A DNA stretch of 35,067 nucleotides, taken from contig JABIBT010000008.1 of the NCBI GenBank assembly GCA_018652625.1, positions 1 to 35,067 of the forward strand, read 5' to 3'. A model generated the notes under the pieces. The model was not told the DNA's origin. It worked only from the letters and a program-made list of their open reading frames with translations, and did not search any database. The DNA comes from Candidatus Woesearchaeota archaeon (GTDB taxonomy: Archaea > Nanobdellota > Nanobdellia > SCGC-AAA011-G17 > PNOQ01). This document shows positions 16,628 through 24,091 of the stretch, piece after piece. The position numbers and the translations under genes were made by a program. Positions within the stretch are counted from its first letter, which is position 1, and the number at the start of each line of letters is the position of its first letter.

Positions 16628-17773
16628 ATGGTTTTTAATGTGGTGTTTAGGGAAACTGGATGTTGTCTTCCTGAGAGGATTGTTTCTAATTCTGATTTTG
16701 AAGACTATGAATTTTATACTTCCGAGGGAAAGCCAGAGATCCAGCCTACTGCTCAAATTATTAGAAAGGCTGAAAGGAGATTTGGGATTAAAGAAAGAAG
16801 GTTGGCTAGAGAGGATCAAGTTGCTTCTGATTTGGGTGCAATAGCTGTGGCAAATTCTGGAGTTGATACTAATTCTTTGGATATGATTATTGGAGCATCA
16901 AACTATGGAGATATGGTGGTTGGAGATGTTGGTTATCCTACTTGTGATTTTGTTCCTAGTTTGGCTTCGAGGGTTGCTAGAAAAACCGGGCTTGTTGGGG
17001 AAGGGAAATACTTTAAGAGTTTTGATTTAATTGATGCCTGTGCAGGAGGTTTAGAATCTATGTTTGTTGCTGAGATGTACATTAGAAATAATATGTTTTC
17101 TGAAATTAATAAAGCTGGCGTTGTAGCCATGGAAACTTTATTTAGAGTTGGAGATACTTCTAGTAAAGATATATTGCTTCTTGGTGAGGGGGGAGCGTTT
17201 GTTGCTCTTGAAGGAGTTGAGAGTGATAGAAAAGAGGGCATTCTTTCTTGTGCTACTCAAACTGTTCGTTATTTTGTTCCTAAACTTGGAATAGATTCGA
17301 AGATGGAGCCCGTTACTGATTGTTCAAAGTACATTACATCTGGAGTGCCAAATAATCCTGCTTTGAGAGATGGACGTCGCTGCTTTAAAATGCTTGGACC
17401 TTTTGTTAAACAGGTTGCTAGTGAATATGTCCCGCTTGTTGCTAGAAGGGCAATGGAAAGGGCCGGAGTTGGTGTTGATGAATTAAAACTACTTATTTTT
17501 CATCAAGCGAATGCAGATATGGTTAATGATATGGCCTTAGGAAGTGGGGTTAGGGCGGATGATCTTGACAGGAAAGTCCCAATAACTAATGATTGGCTTG
17601 CTAATCAATCTCTTGTTTCTACTCCAACTATATTGGATCTTGTTTATAGGGGTAAGTTAACTAGTCCTAAAAGTCATGTTTATAGTATTAATCCTGGAGA
17701 TAAAATATTAATTGCTACTGTTGGTGGGGGCATTAGTGCTAATGCTATGGTGTATCAGGAACCTATGCGTTAG
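16628..17773 (+). CDS. Ketoacyl-ACP synthase III (FabH)-like condensing enzyme
   Basis: This is a thiolase-fold condensing enzyme. The 381 residues begin with the FabH-type segment GCCLPERIVSN and contain FGIKERR at about 52-58. The complete catalytic triad is visible: C138 in LIDACAGG, H292 in FHQAN and N326 in NQSLVS (compare NTSAAS of FabH). The C-terminal GDKILIATVGGGISANAMVY strand is also typical. HMG-CoA synthase is a related alternative but lacks the HQAN signature. Archaea usually lack fatty-acid synthesis, so the substrate is unclear; acyl-CoA, methyl-ketone or polyketide-type chemistry are possibilities. A TATA-like AAATTATATTAA lies near 16594-16606. It was perhaps acquired from bacteria. 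Confidence 0.82.
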   Translation: MVFNVVFRETGCCLPERIVSNSDFEDYEFYTSEGKPEIQPTAQIIRKAERRFGIKERRLAREDQVASDLGAIAVANSGVDTNSLDMIIGASNYGDMVVGDVGYPTCDFVPSLASRVARKTGLVGEGKYFKSFDLIDACAGGLESMFVAEMYIRNNMFSEINKAGVVAMETLFRVGDTSSKDILLLGEGGAFVALEGVESDRKEGILSCATQTVRYFVPKLGIDSKMEPVTDCSKYITSGVPNNPALRDGRRCFKMLGPFVKQVASEYVPLVARRAMERAGVGVDELKLLIFHQANADMVNDMALGSGVRADDLDRKVPITNDWLANQSLVSTPTILDLVYRGKLTSPKSHVYSINPGDKILIATVGGGISANAMVYQEPMR

Positions 17774-17803
17774 TTTTATAAGTTTTAGTTAAAGGTTAGT
17801 TTT

Positions 17804-18916
17804 ATGTTTAAATTTTTAAAAGATAAATTAAAGGATGCTGCTAAGAAGTTTTCTAAAGAGGCAGAGGAAGTTACTGAAGAACCTAAAGTTGAAGAAAAAG
17901 TAAAAGAAGAAGTTAAAGAGGAAATTAAAGAAGAGTTAGAAGAAGTTTTAGATGAGAAGACTTCTGAGAAAGTTGCTGAAGAAGTGGTTAAAGAATCTAA
18001 GGAAGAAATTATTGAAGATATTCCAAAAGAAGAACCTAAAAAGGAAAAGTTAAGTTTTAAAGAAAAATTAAAAAAAGCTGTTTCTAAGAAAATTTCTAGC
18101 AAAAAGTTTGAAGAGTTGTTTGATGAGTTAGAGTTATCATTATTAGAAGCTAATGTTGCTGTTGAAGTTATTGATAGATTAAAAGAAGGTTTGAAGATGG
18201 AAATTGTTGATATTCCTATTAAAGGGAAGGTTGATGAGTTTATTTTAGAGAAGTTAAAAGATAATATTAAAGAGTTGTTTAAGGAAGAGTTAGATTTAGT
18301 TGAAGTTATTAAGAAAAGTGAGAAACCTTATGTTATTGTATTTTTGGGTGTGAATGGTTCTGGAAAAACTACTTCTATAGCTAAAGTTGCTAAATTGTTG
18401 CAGAGTAATGGTTTAACTTGTGTTTTGGCTGCTGCAGATACTTTTAGAGCTGCTGCGATAGATCAGTTACAGTTACATGCTGATAAGTTAGGAGTTAAGA
18501 TGATTAAGCACGATTATGGCTCGGATGCTGCTGCTGTAGGTTTTGATGCTATAAAACATGCTAAGAATAAAGATGTTGATGTGGTTTTAATTGATACTGC
18601 TGGCAGAATGCATTCTAATTCTAATTTAATGGATGAGTTAAAGAAAGTTATCAGGGTTGTTAATCCTAATTTTAAGATATTTGTTGGAGAGTCAATAGTT
18701 GGTAATGATTGTATAGAGCAGAGTAGGAAGTTTAGTAGTTCTGTTGGTGTGGACGGTATAATATTATCTAAGGCTGATGTTGATGAGAAAGGTGGAACTG
18801 CTATTTCGATTTCTTATGTTGTTGATAAACCCATAATTTATTTGGGTACTGGGCAGGGCTATGGGGATATTGAGAAGTTTTCTGTTAGTAAATTGATGGA
18901 TAGTTTGGGGCTTTAA
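17804..18916 (+). CDS. ftsY: SRP receptor FtsY with a Lys/Glu-rich A domain
   Basis: This is the SRP receptor GTPase that docks SRP54-ribosome complexes at the membrane. An amphipathic basic N-terminus (MFKFLKDKLKDAAKKF) leads into an acidic A domain (about 20-80). The N domain (about 85-165) and G domain follow. The P-loop GVNGSGKT is at 182-189, and DTFRAAA, DTAGRM and SKAD follow downstream. Residues 32-78 match residues 195-241 of the uS4 tail (31 of 47 identical, no gaps). The stop overlaps the convergent MazF stop by three bases. With 370 residues it has normal length for the archaeal form with an A domain. Confidence 0.96.
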   Translation: MFKFLKDKLKDAAKKFSKEAEEVTEEPKVEEKVKEEVKEEIKEELEEVLDEKTSEKVAEEVVKESKEEIIEDIPKEEPKKEKLSFKEKLKKAVSKKISSKKFEELFDELELSLLEANVAVEVIDRLKEGLKMEIVDIPIKGKVDEFILEKLKDNIKELFKEELDLVEVIKKSEKPYVIVFLGVNGSGKTTSIAKVAKLLQSNGLTCVLAAADTFRAAAIDQLQLHADKLGVKMIKHDYGSDAAAVGFDAIKHAKNKDVDVVLIDTAGRMHSNSNLMDELKKVIRVVNPNFKIFVGESIVGNDCIEQSRKFSSSVGVDGIILSKADVDEKGGTAISISYVVDKPIIYLGTGQGYGDIEKFSVSKLMDSLGL

Positions 18917-19260
18917 AATAATTTTTCTAACTCTTTTTTTACTTTCTCAAATGTTTTATCATCAAGAACCCCTATTTTCTTTTTAACTAATGATTTGTTT
19001 AGATTTATAATTTTATCAACTTTAATTCTGCTCGTAGTTGGTAGTTTTCCTTCAATTAAATTTTTACTTTCTATTAATACTGAGCATCTTGCATCTTTTA
19101 AGTTGGAAGTTATCCCACAAACTATGAAATCTTCAGTATTAAAATTATAAGTATCATTGGAAACAATTAAAACGGGTCTTTGTTTGATGGTTGTAAGATC
19201 TGTAAATGGTAAGGGAATTATTAAAATGTCTTTTTGTTTAAATTGTGTCCCAGATGTCAT
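18913..19260 (-). CDS. mazF: MazF/PemK-type endoribonuclease toxin
   Basis: This is the toxin of a type II toxin-antitoxin pair, and MazF family members cut RNA at short sequence motifs. The 115-residue protein begins with the barrel strand KQKDILIIPLPFTD. It contains the conserved RPVLIVSND motif (residues 28-36) with its arginine, and the later TSRIKVDKI strand with the Thr/Ser-Arg pair. Its start overlaps the antitoxin gene by 23 bases, so the two are co-translated. It lies tail to tail with ftsY. Confidence 0.85.
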   Translation of the reverse strand: MTSGTQFKQKDILIIPLPFTDLTTIKQRPVLIVSNDTYNFNTEDFIVCGITSNLKDARCSVLIESKNLIEGKLPTTSRIKVDKIINLNKSLVKKKIGVLDDKTFEKVKKELEKLF

Positions 19261-19492
19261 CTTCTTTGCTACTCCAGAATTTTTTTAATGAAATTTCACT
19301 TAATTTTAGTAGATCTTTGAAATCATCTTCCATTTTTTTTGATATTTTTTGAGTTTTTTCCAGTAAAATCTTTCCATTTGATTCCATTACTATTAATTCG
19401 TCACCTTGATTTATTCCTGCTATTTCTCTTATGTCTAGAGGGATTGCTATCTGTCCTTTTTCTGAAACTTTTATTGTTTTTATGGAAGTCAT
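19238..19492 (-). CDS. mazE: MazE/AbrB-type antitoxin
   Basis: This antitoxin and DNA-binding repressor has 84 residues. The N-terminal 45 form a swapped-hairpin AbrB fold (VSEKGQIAIPLDIREIAGI, GDELIVMESNGKILL). The C-terminal helices, with KFWSSKEDDIWDTI, should wrap the toxin. It is the first gene of the operon. A TATA-like CCTTATAAG and a perfect inverted repeat precede it, which fits autoregulation. Confidence 0.87.
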   Translation of the reverse strand: MTSIKTIKVSEKGQIAIPLDIREIAGINQGDELIVMESNGKILLEKTQKISKKMEDDFKDLLKLSEISLKKFWSSKEDDIWDTI

Positions 19493-19500
19493 TTTTAATA

Positions 19501-19524
19501 GTAAGAATTTTCTTACTTATAAGG
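19501..19524 (-). promoter_or_regulatory. mazEF promoter with palindromic operator
   Basis: A perfect inverted repeat, GTAAGAA-TT-TTCTTAC at 19501-19516, sits between the TATA-like box (minus strand CCTTATAAG, 19516-19524) and the mazE ATG. It covers the expected transcription start. This is the position expected for an AbrB-fold antitoxin to repress its own operon. Confidence 0.6.
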
Positions 19525-19533
19525 TTTTTGGTT

Positions 19534-19578
19534 GTAAGCCCTAAGTTGGGTTATTTGTTTTACTGTAGTCCCTAAGTT
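19534..19578. repeat. Pair of 14-base direct repeats between mazE and srp54
   Basis: GTAAGCCCTAAGTT at 19534-19547 and GTAGTCCCTAAGTT at 19565-19578 differ at two positions and are offset by 31 bases, about three helical turns. They lie in the divergent region between the mazEF promoter and the SRP54 promoter. They could be sites for a regulator, but nothing else supports this. Confidence 0.4.
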
Positions 19579-19648
19579 TTGAATTCAAAATAACTTTCTT
19601 TTTATCTTTTTAATTACATTTATAAATCATAATTCTCTCTAAAATTCT

Positions 19649-20992
19649 ATGGTTATGGACAAATTAAGTTCAACATTGAAAAACACCTTAAGCAAAATCA
19701 CAGGTGCTACTTTCATAGATGAGAATTTGGTTAATGAAATTGTTAAAGATATTCAAAGAGCTTTACTTACTTCTGATGTTAATGTTAAACTAGTTTTTGA
19801 GCTATCTAAGAATATTAAAGAAAGAGCGTTAAAAGAAAAAGCACCAAAGGGTGTAGGACAAAAAGAATTCTTAGTTAAGATTGTTTATGACGAACTAGTA
19901 AAGTTCCTAGGAAAAGAAAAAAAAGGAATTAAAATTACAAAAAAACAACCGTTCAAAATTATGTTAGTTGGTTTGTTTGGAACTGGAAAAACTACAATAG
20001 CAGCAAAATTAGGAAATTATTATACAAAAAGAGGGCATAAGGTTGCTTTAGTAGGTTTAGATGTTTATAGGCCGGCTGCAATGGATCAATTAGAACAGTT
20101 AGCAAAGTCAATAAACATACCATATTACATAAATAGAGAAGAAAAAAACCCAAAGAAAATTTGGAAATCTTTGAAAGATGAAGTAAAGAAATATGATATT
20201 GTAATTGTAGATACTGCGGGAAGAGATGCATTGTCAGAAGATTTAGTTAAAGAAATTGAAGAATTAAATAAAGAAATCAAACCAGAAGAAAAGTTACTTG
20301 TAATAAATGCAGATATTGGTCAAACTGCAGAATCCCAAGCAAAAAAATTCCATGAGTCTTGTGGTATTACTGGAGTTGCAATTACTAAGATGGATGGAAC
20401 TGCAAAAGCTGGTGGAGCTTTGTCAGCAGCAGCAATTACTGGAGCGCCTGTTAAGTTTTTAGGCGTAGGTGAAAAAGTAGATGATATTGAAGAGTTTAAT
20501 CCTGAAGGTTTTGTTTCTAGATTGTTAGGAATGGGAGACTTGGAAGCTTTATTAGAAAAAGTTAGAGTTGAAATTGATGAAGAAACTGCTGAAGATTTAG
20601 GAAAGAAGTTTTTGAAAGGAGAGTTTAATTTTTTAGATTTATATGAACAAATTCAAGGAATGAAAAAATTAGGTCCCATGAATAAGATTATGGAAATGAT
20701 TCCTGGAATGAGTGGGATGAAGATTCCTAAAGATATGTTGGATGTTCAAGATTCTAAGTTGAAGAAGTGGAAATTTATTATGCAATCAATGACAAAGACA
20801 GAATTAGAAAATCCGGATTTGGTTTTTAATAGGAAAAGAATTGATAGGATTGCAAAGGGTGCGGGTTGTACTGCTACTGAAGTTAGAGAATTGCTTAAAC
20901 AGTATAGACAAAGTAAGAAAATGATGAAGATGATGAAAGGCGATCCTAATAAATTAATGAAGAAGTTTAAAGGTAAGATTCCTGGAATGTGA
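19649..20992 (+). CDS. srp54: Signal recognition particle protein SRP54
   Basis: This GTPase subunit of SRP binds helix 8 of the SRP RNA and signal sequences. The 447 residues show the N domain (1-90) and G domain with P-loop GLFGTGKTT (108-116), DTAGRD and TKMDG. The M domain (about 300-447) has the RNA-binding RIDRIAKGAGCTATEVRELL segment and methionine-rich helices (KKMMKMMKG). The C-terminus ends in KGKIPGM. The start could be the ATG at 19649 or 19655. A TATA box CATTTATAAATC at about 19617-19627 favours 19649. SRP RNA (8903) and FtsY (17804) complete the targeting pathway here. Confidence 0.96.
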   Translation: MVMDKLSSTLKNTLSKITGATFIDENLVNEIVKDIQRALLTSDVNVKLVFELSKNIKERALKEKAPKGVGQKEFLVKIVYDELVKFLGKEKKGIKITKKQPFKIMLVGLFGTGKTTIAAKLGNYYTKRGHKVALVGLDVYRPAAMDQLEQLAKSINIPYYINREEKNPKKIWKSLKDEVKKYDIVIVDTAGRDALSEDLVKEIEELNKEIKPEEKLLVINADIGQTAESQAKKFHESCGITGVAITKMDGTAKAGGALSAAAITGAPVKFLGVGEKVDDIEEFNPEGFVSRLLGMGDLEALLEKVRVEIDEETAEDLGKKFLKGEFNFLDLYEQIQGMKKLGPMNKIMEMIPGMSGMKIPKDMLDVQDSKLKKWKFIMQSMTKTELENPDLVFNRKRIDRIAKGAGCTATEVRELLKQYRQSKKMMKMMKGDPNKLMKKFKGKIPGM

Positions 20993-21032
20993 GGTTTTAT
21001 ATATTCTTATTTTAAGGTTTAAGTAGGTGATA

Positions 21033-21644
21033 ATGATGAAAAAAATAATATTAATGTTTGTAATTTTTTTGATTAGCTTTAGCCCTGCTTTTGCTGTTCC
21101 AAATAATGAATCTGCTACTAATAACGGAAACCAATATGGAACTTTGACAGCAGTTTCTACTGGGGCCTATACTAGTCTAAATGGACAAGAAATGAGTATA
21201 GAACAAATTCAGAATAGAAATAGATTAAGAGTTGGGGAGTACTTTGCCGAATATTCTTTAGAGTTGCAAGAGGAAAGATCTTTGACTGGAGAAAGTAAAT
21301 TAAAAGCAACATTGTCAAATGGGCAAAATGCTGAAATAAAAGTGATGCCCGATGTAGCAGCAGAAAGAGCTTTAGAAAGATTGAAATTAAAAGTTTGTCA
21401 AGAAGAAGAAGGTTGTACTATTGAGTTGAAAGAAGTTGGCCAAGGCGATCAAATCCAACCAGTATATGAAGTTCAAGCAAGAAAAGAAGCAAGAATGTTG
21501 GGAATGTTTAAAACTCAAATGCAAGTTCGAGCTCAAGTTAATGCGGAAACCGGTGAAGTGATTCGAGTTCAGAAACCTTGGTGGGCATTTTTAGCTTCAG
21601 AGAGCGATGAAATTGAAGAAGACGAGTCAGCAACTTTAGAATAA
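21033..21644 (+). CDS. Secreted protein with C-terminal PWWAFLA motif
   Basis: This is a secreted protein of about 200 residues. The signal peptide is MKKIILMFVIFLISFSPAFA. The mature part begins with a Asn/Thr-rich stretch, then the LEDER-like helix-strand region with KATLSNGQNAEIKVMPD. The C-terminus carries the segment NAETGEVIRVQKPWWAFLASE, reported here in pieces. The final strand pair (ETGEVIRV) recalls PepSY-type domains. Related small secreted proteins occur in DPANN genomes, but no function is known to me. The start is ATG 21033 or 21036. GGTGAT just upstream could be a weak Shine-Dalgarno sequence, but it is very close. Confidence 0.65.
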   Translation: MMKKIILMFVIFLISFSPAFAVPNNESATNNGNQYGTLTAVSTGAYTSLNGQEMSIEQIQNRNRLRVGEYFAEYSLELQEERSLTGESKLKATLSNGQNAEIKVMPDVAAERALERLKLKVCQEEEGCTIELKEVGQGDQIQPVYEVQARKEARMLGMFKTQMQVRAQVNAETGEVIRVQKPWWAFLASESDEIEEDESATLE

Positions 21645-21706
21645 TTCTTTTTTATTTTTTTTACGTAAAGTATTTATATCCTGTGTAACTTACCTATTTA
21701 ATTAAA

Positions 21707-22006
21707 ATGGAAGGAGCTAGATTTGTTGACCCAGAAATTTGCAGAGATTATCTAATTTATGGCAAGATTAAGACTATTGGTTCCCTTAAATCTACGTTGT
21801 ATGGATATAAAGCTGGATGTTTAGAGGATGCTGAATTTGGGTGGAAAGAAGTATGTAGGCGTGCGGAAGAAAGTTTTTTAGCTAATGCCACTGCAATGGG
21901 GGCCGATATTGCTGCTCATTTTAAGACAGTATGTGTTAAAAATGATCTTGAAGGGTTTATTATGTTAAGAGGCGAAGCTTATAAAACAATAGAGCCCGAA
22001 AATTAA
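21707..22006 (+). CDS. Hypothetical protein, 99 residues
   Basis: This is an unrecognised small soluble protein. It is mostly helical (EFGWKEVCRRAEESFLANATAM, shown in part) and contains five cysteines spread along the chain. A TATA-like AGTATTTATATCC at about 21668-21680 lies some 30 bases before the ATG, which supports a real gene. No homology is proposed. Confidence 0.55.
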   Translation: MEGARFVDPEICRDYLIYGKIKTIGSLKSTLYGYKAGCLEDAEFGWKEVCRRAEESFLANATAMGADIAAHFKTVCVKNDLEGFIMLRGEAYKTIEPEN

Positions 22007-22086
22007 ACAATCTTTATTTTAATATTTTTAAATAGAAACACTAAAAAGTATTAGTTCTTTCCCATTTTTACTCAAAAACATAAAAA

Positions 22087-22719
22087 ATGAGTGAAATTAT
22101 ATTGCCAACAAGTGAAGAAGTTCAAAAATGGATGATTTTCACATTAAAACATTCTTGTCATGTTGAATATTTCTTGAAAGAGCTAGGTTTAGGCGATAAT
22201 GATCCCGAAAGACCGCATGAGTTGATTGGTCCTGGAAATAAATATGGATGGGACGTAATAAAGGGGTTTGCACTTTTATATAGGAGGCCAAAAGTTGATT
22301 GTAAAACATATATAATTCCTGCTTTAAAATTACATGGGCAACAGCACCACCATAGGATGTGGGAGAATCCTGATCCGAGTGATGAAACAAAACAGAATCC
22401 GGAAGCTTCAGATGAAGATATGTATGTTGGCGCGGTTGATGCTAATTGTTCTTTGTTAGAGAATAGAGAATATCAAGGGGGAAAACATAGTTATGAAGAG
22501 ATAATGGAAGTTGCTAAAAAGAATCCTCCACATAAGGCTCCTTGGATGTTAAAGCTTGTTCCTCAGATGCAGAAGTTAGAGCAACCAAAGCTAGAATTAA
22601 TTACCTCGTTGCATGATTTCCCCAATATTGGATTGCCTGGAGATATTTTTGATCTGATTGGGAGTAGAACAAGAGAAACGATTGAAATGCTTAATTTCGA
22701 GAGAGGATATAGTTTATAA
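22087..22719 (+). CDS. Histidine-rich hypothetical protein, possible metal-dependent HD/DUF5662-like
   Basis: This 210-residue soluble protein has an unusual histidine distribution: H22, H25, H44 (in PHEL), H83, H87-H88-H89 (LHGQQHHHRMW) and D118. A helical protein with spaced H, HE/HD and HxxHHH-x-W sites recalls HD-type or DUF5662-type metalloproteins. That is an impression from spacing only. A TATA-like TTTTTAAATAG near 22022-22034 predicts a leader of about 30 bases. Confidence 0.55.
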   Translation: MSEIILPTSEEVQKWMIFTLKHSCHVEYFLKELGLGDNDPERPHELIGPGNKYGWDVIKGFALLYRRPKVDCKTYIIPALKLHGQQHHHRMWENPDPSDETKQNPEASDEDMYVGAVDANCSLLENREYQGGKHSYEEIMEVAKKNPPHKAPWMLKLVPQMQKLEQPKLELITSLHDFPNIGLPGDIFDLIGSRTRETIEMLNFERGYSL

Positions 22720-22742
22720 ATCTCTAATATTTTGTTTTTTAT

Positions 22743-23354
22743 ATGAAAAAAATACTTTATTCTGGAGCCGAGGCCCATTTATACTTAGAGAAGGATAGAT
22801 TAGTCAAGGAAAGAATTTCTAAAGGATATAGGCATGAATTTATTGATAATGCTAAAAGAAAATATCCAACAAGAAAAGAATTTAAGATTTTATTGAAAGG
22901 AAAGAAAATAGGAATGGATGTTCCTGAAGTTTTTGAAGTTGATGATAAAGAAATGAAAGTAGTTATGGAATTTGTTAAAGGAGATTTACTAAAAGAGACA
23001 TTAGATAATTATTCTAAAAAGAAGAGAGAAGAAGTTTGTAAGAAAATTGGAATTCAAGTTGCTAAGATGCACGATAATCAGATAATCCATGGGGATTTGA
23101 CAACAAGTAATATGATACTAAAAGAAGAAAAAGTTTTTTTTATTGATTTTGGCTTAGGTTTTATTTCTCATAAAATTGAAGATAAGGCCGTTGATTTACA
23201 TTTACTTAGACAGGCTATGGAAAGCAAGCATTTTAAGTATGAAAATAATTTCGAATTGGTTTTAAAAGGTTATAAAAAATCAAGTAATTTTAAGGAAACT
23301 TTAGAGAGATTAGAGAAGGTAGAGCAAAGAGGAAGGTATAAGAGAAAAGCTTAA
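22743..23354 (+). CDS. bud32: Bud32 kinase, KEOPS complex
   Basis: Bud32 is the small atypical kinase/ATPase of KEOPS, the complex that makes the t6A modification at tRNA position 37 together with Kae1. The 203 residues contain the N-terminal SGAEAHLY glycine-loop equivalent and the lysine-containing KERISKGYRH. The catalytic loop HGDLTTSNMIL is at about 116-126 and IDFGLG at about 134-139. The basic tail RGRYKRKA is typical. It is a standalone protein here, not fused to Kae1. A TATA box TTTATAAAT at 22712-22720 sits at about -27 from the ATG. Confidence 0.94.
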   Translation: MKKILYSGAEAHLYLEKDRLVKERISKGYRHEFIDNAKRKYPTRKEFKILLKGKKIGMDVPEVFEVDDKEMKVVMEFVKGDLLKETLDNYSKKKREEVCKKIGIQVAKMHDNQIIHGDLTTSNMILKEEKVFFIDFGLGFISHKIEDKAVDLHLLRQAMESKHFKYENNFELVLKGYKKSSNFKETLERLEKVEQRGRYKRKA

Positions 23355-23381
23355 AAGTTGAATATTTTCCTTAATTCTTAT

Positions 23382-23454
23382 AGCCCTGTAGTGTAGTGGC
23401 CAAGCATCTATGGTTTTGGTCCATAGGACCCAGGTTCGAATCCTGGCGGGGCTA
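23382..23454 (+). tRNA. tRNA-Gln (TTG)
   Basis: The acceptor stem is AGCCCTG with CGGGGCT. The anticodon stem is TATGG/CCATA with loop TTTTGGT, giving anticodon TTG. The T arm has CAGG-TTCGAAT-CCTG. The CCA end is not encoded. A TATA-like GCTTAAAAG at about 23349-23357 lies upstream. Confidence 0.94.
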
Positions 23455-23521
23455 TCCCTTATTTTTTATTAGTTTTGTATAAGTTAAAAACCTTTATTAA
23501 TCAAATTTGTCTTTGTTTTAT

Positions 23522-23722
23522 ATGAAAATCAAAGAATACGAGGGGAAAAGATTTGCTGTGACCATAAGAAGGGATACTATGAGAAGAAGATATGTATTGT
23601 CCACCTTTGAATCTGATGGTGGAATGGTAGATCAAAATGAGCCCTTGTATACGGAAGAGTTTGAGAAACATTATGGTTTTTCTCCAGAGTGGCCCCATGA
23701 AACAATTGAGGATAAAATTTGA
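23522..23722 (+). CDS. Hypothetical protein, 66 residues
   Basis: This is an unrecognised small protein. It has a strand-rich basic N-terminal half (KRFAVTIRRDTMRRRYVLS) and an acidic C-terminal half. I chose ATG 23522 over the in-frame TTG at 23507, because the TATA-like AACCTTTATTAATC at about 23488-23501 lies 27 bases before this ATG. Length and basic/acidic halves suggest a small nucleic-acid- or protein-binding adaptor, but this is unsupported. Confidence 0.5.
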   Translation: MKIKEYEGKRFAVTIRRDTMRRRYVLSTFESDGGMVDQNEPLYTEEFEKHYGFSPEWPHETIEDKI

Positions 23723-23776
23723 TATTAATTGGTTTTCATAAAGCTTATATATTTATTATTCTTTAGTTATTTTAAA

Positions 23777-24034
23777 ATGGCAGAAGAAAAACAAATCGGA
23801 AAGGTTTTTAGTTTTTTTAGTAAGATTGGCGTAGCAGCGATTGAGTTAAGCGATGATAATTTGGCTTTGGGGGAAAAAATTCGTATAAAGGGGGCAACAA
23901 CTGATTTTGAACAGGAAGTTGACTCTATGCAGGTAGAAGGGAAAGAAGTTCAGGAAGTTGGTCCCGGAAAATCAGCAGGCATTAAAGTTAAAGATAAGGT
24001 TAGACCGGGAGATTTGGTCTATAAACTTTTATAA
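23777..24034 (+). CDS. EF-Tu domain-2-like translation-factor-related protein
   Basis: This 85-residue single beta-barrel resembles domain 2 of translational GTPases. Examples are FFSKIGVAAIELSD, the LGEKIRIKGATTDFEQEVDSMQ barrel strands (quoted in part) and GKSAGIKVKDKVRPGDLVYKL. Standalone proteins of this kind occur in archaea and bacteria, but their function is not settled. The true start is ATG 23777, not the TTG 48 bases upstream. A TATA-like GCTTATATATTT at about 23743-23754 fits a leaderless mRNA. Confidence 0.8.
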   Translation: MAEEKQIGKVFSFFSKIGVAAIELSDDNLALGEKIRIKGATTDFEQEVDSMQVEGKEVQEVGPGKSAGIKVKDKVRPGDLVYKLL

Positions 24035-24091
24035 TCTTTTTTCTTTCTTTTTTCAAAAGTTTTATAAATAGATAATTTTCTCTCTTTGCTA

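Noticed and set aside
16628-17773. HMG-CoA synthase
   Set aside because: The FHQAN and NQSLVS motifs with C138 follow the FabH pattern, and the catalytic glutamate context of HMG-CoA synthase was not seen.
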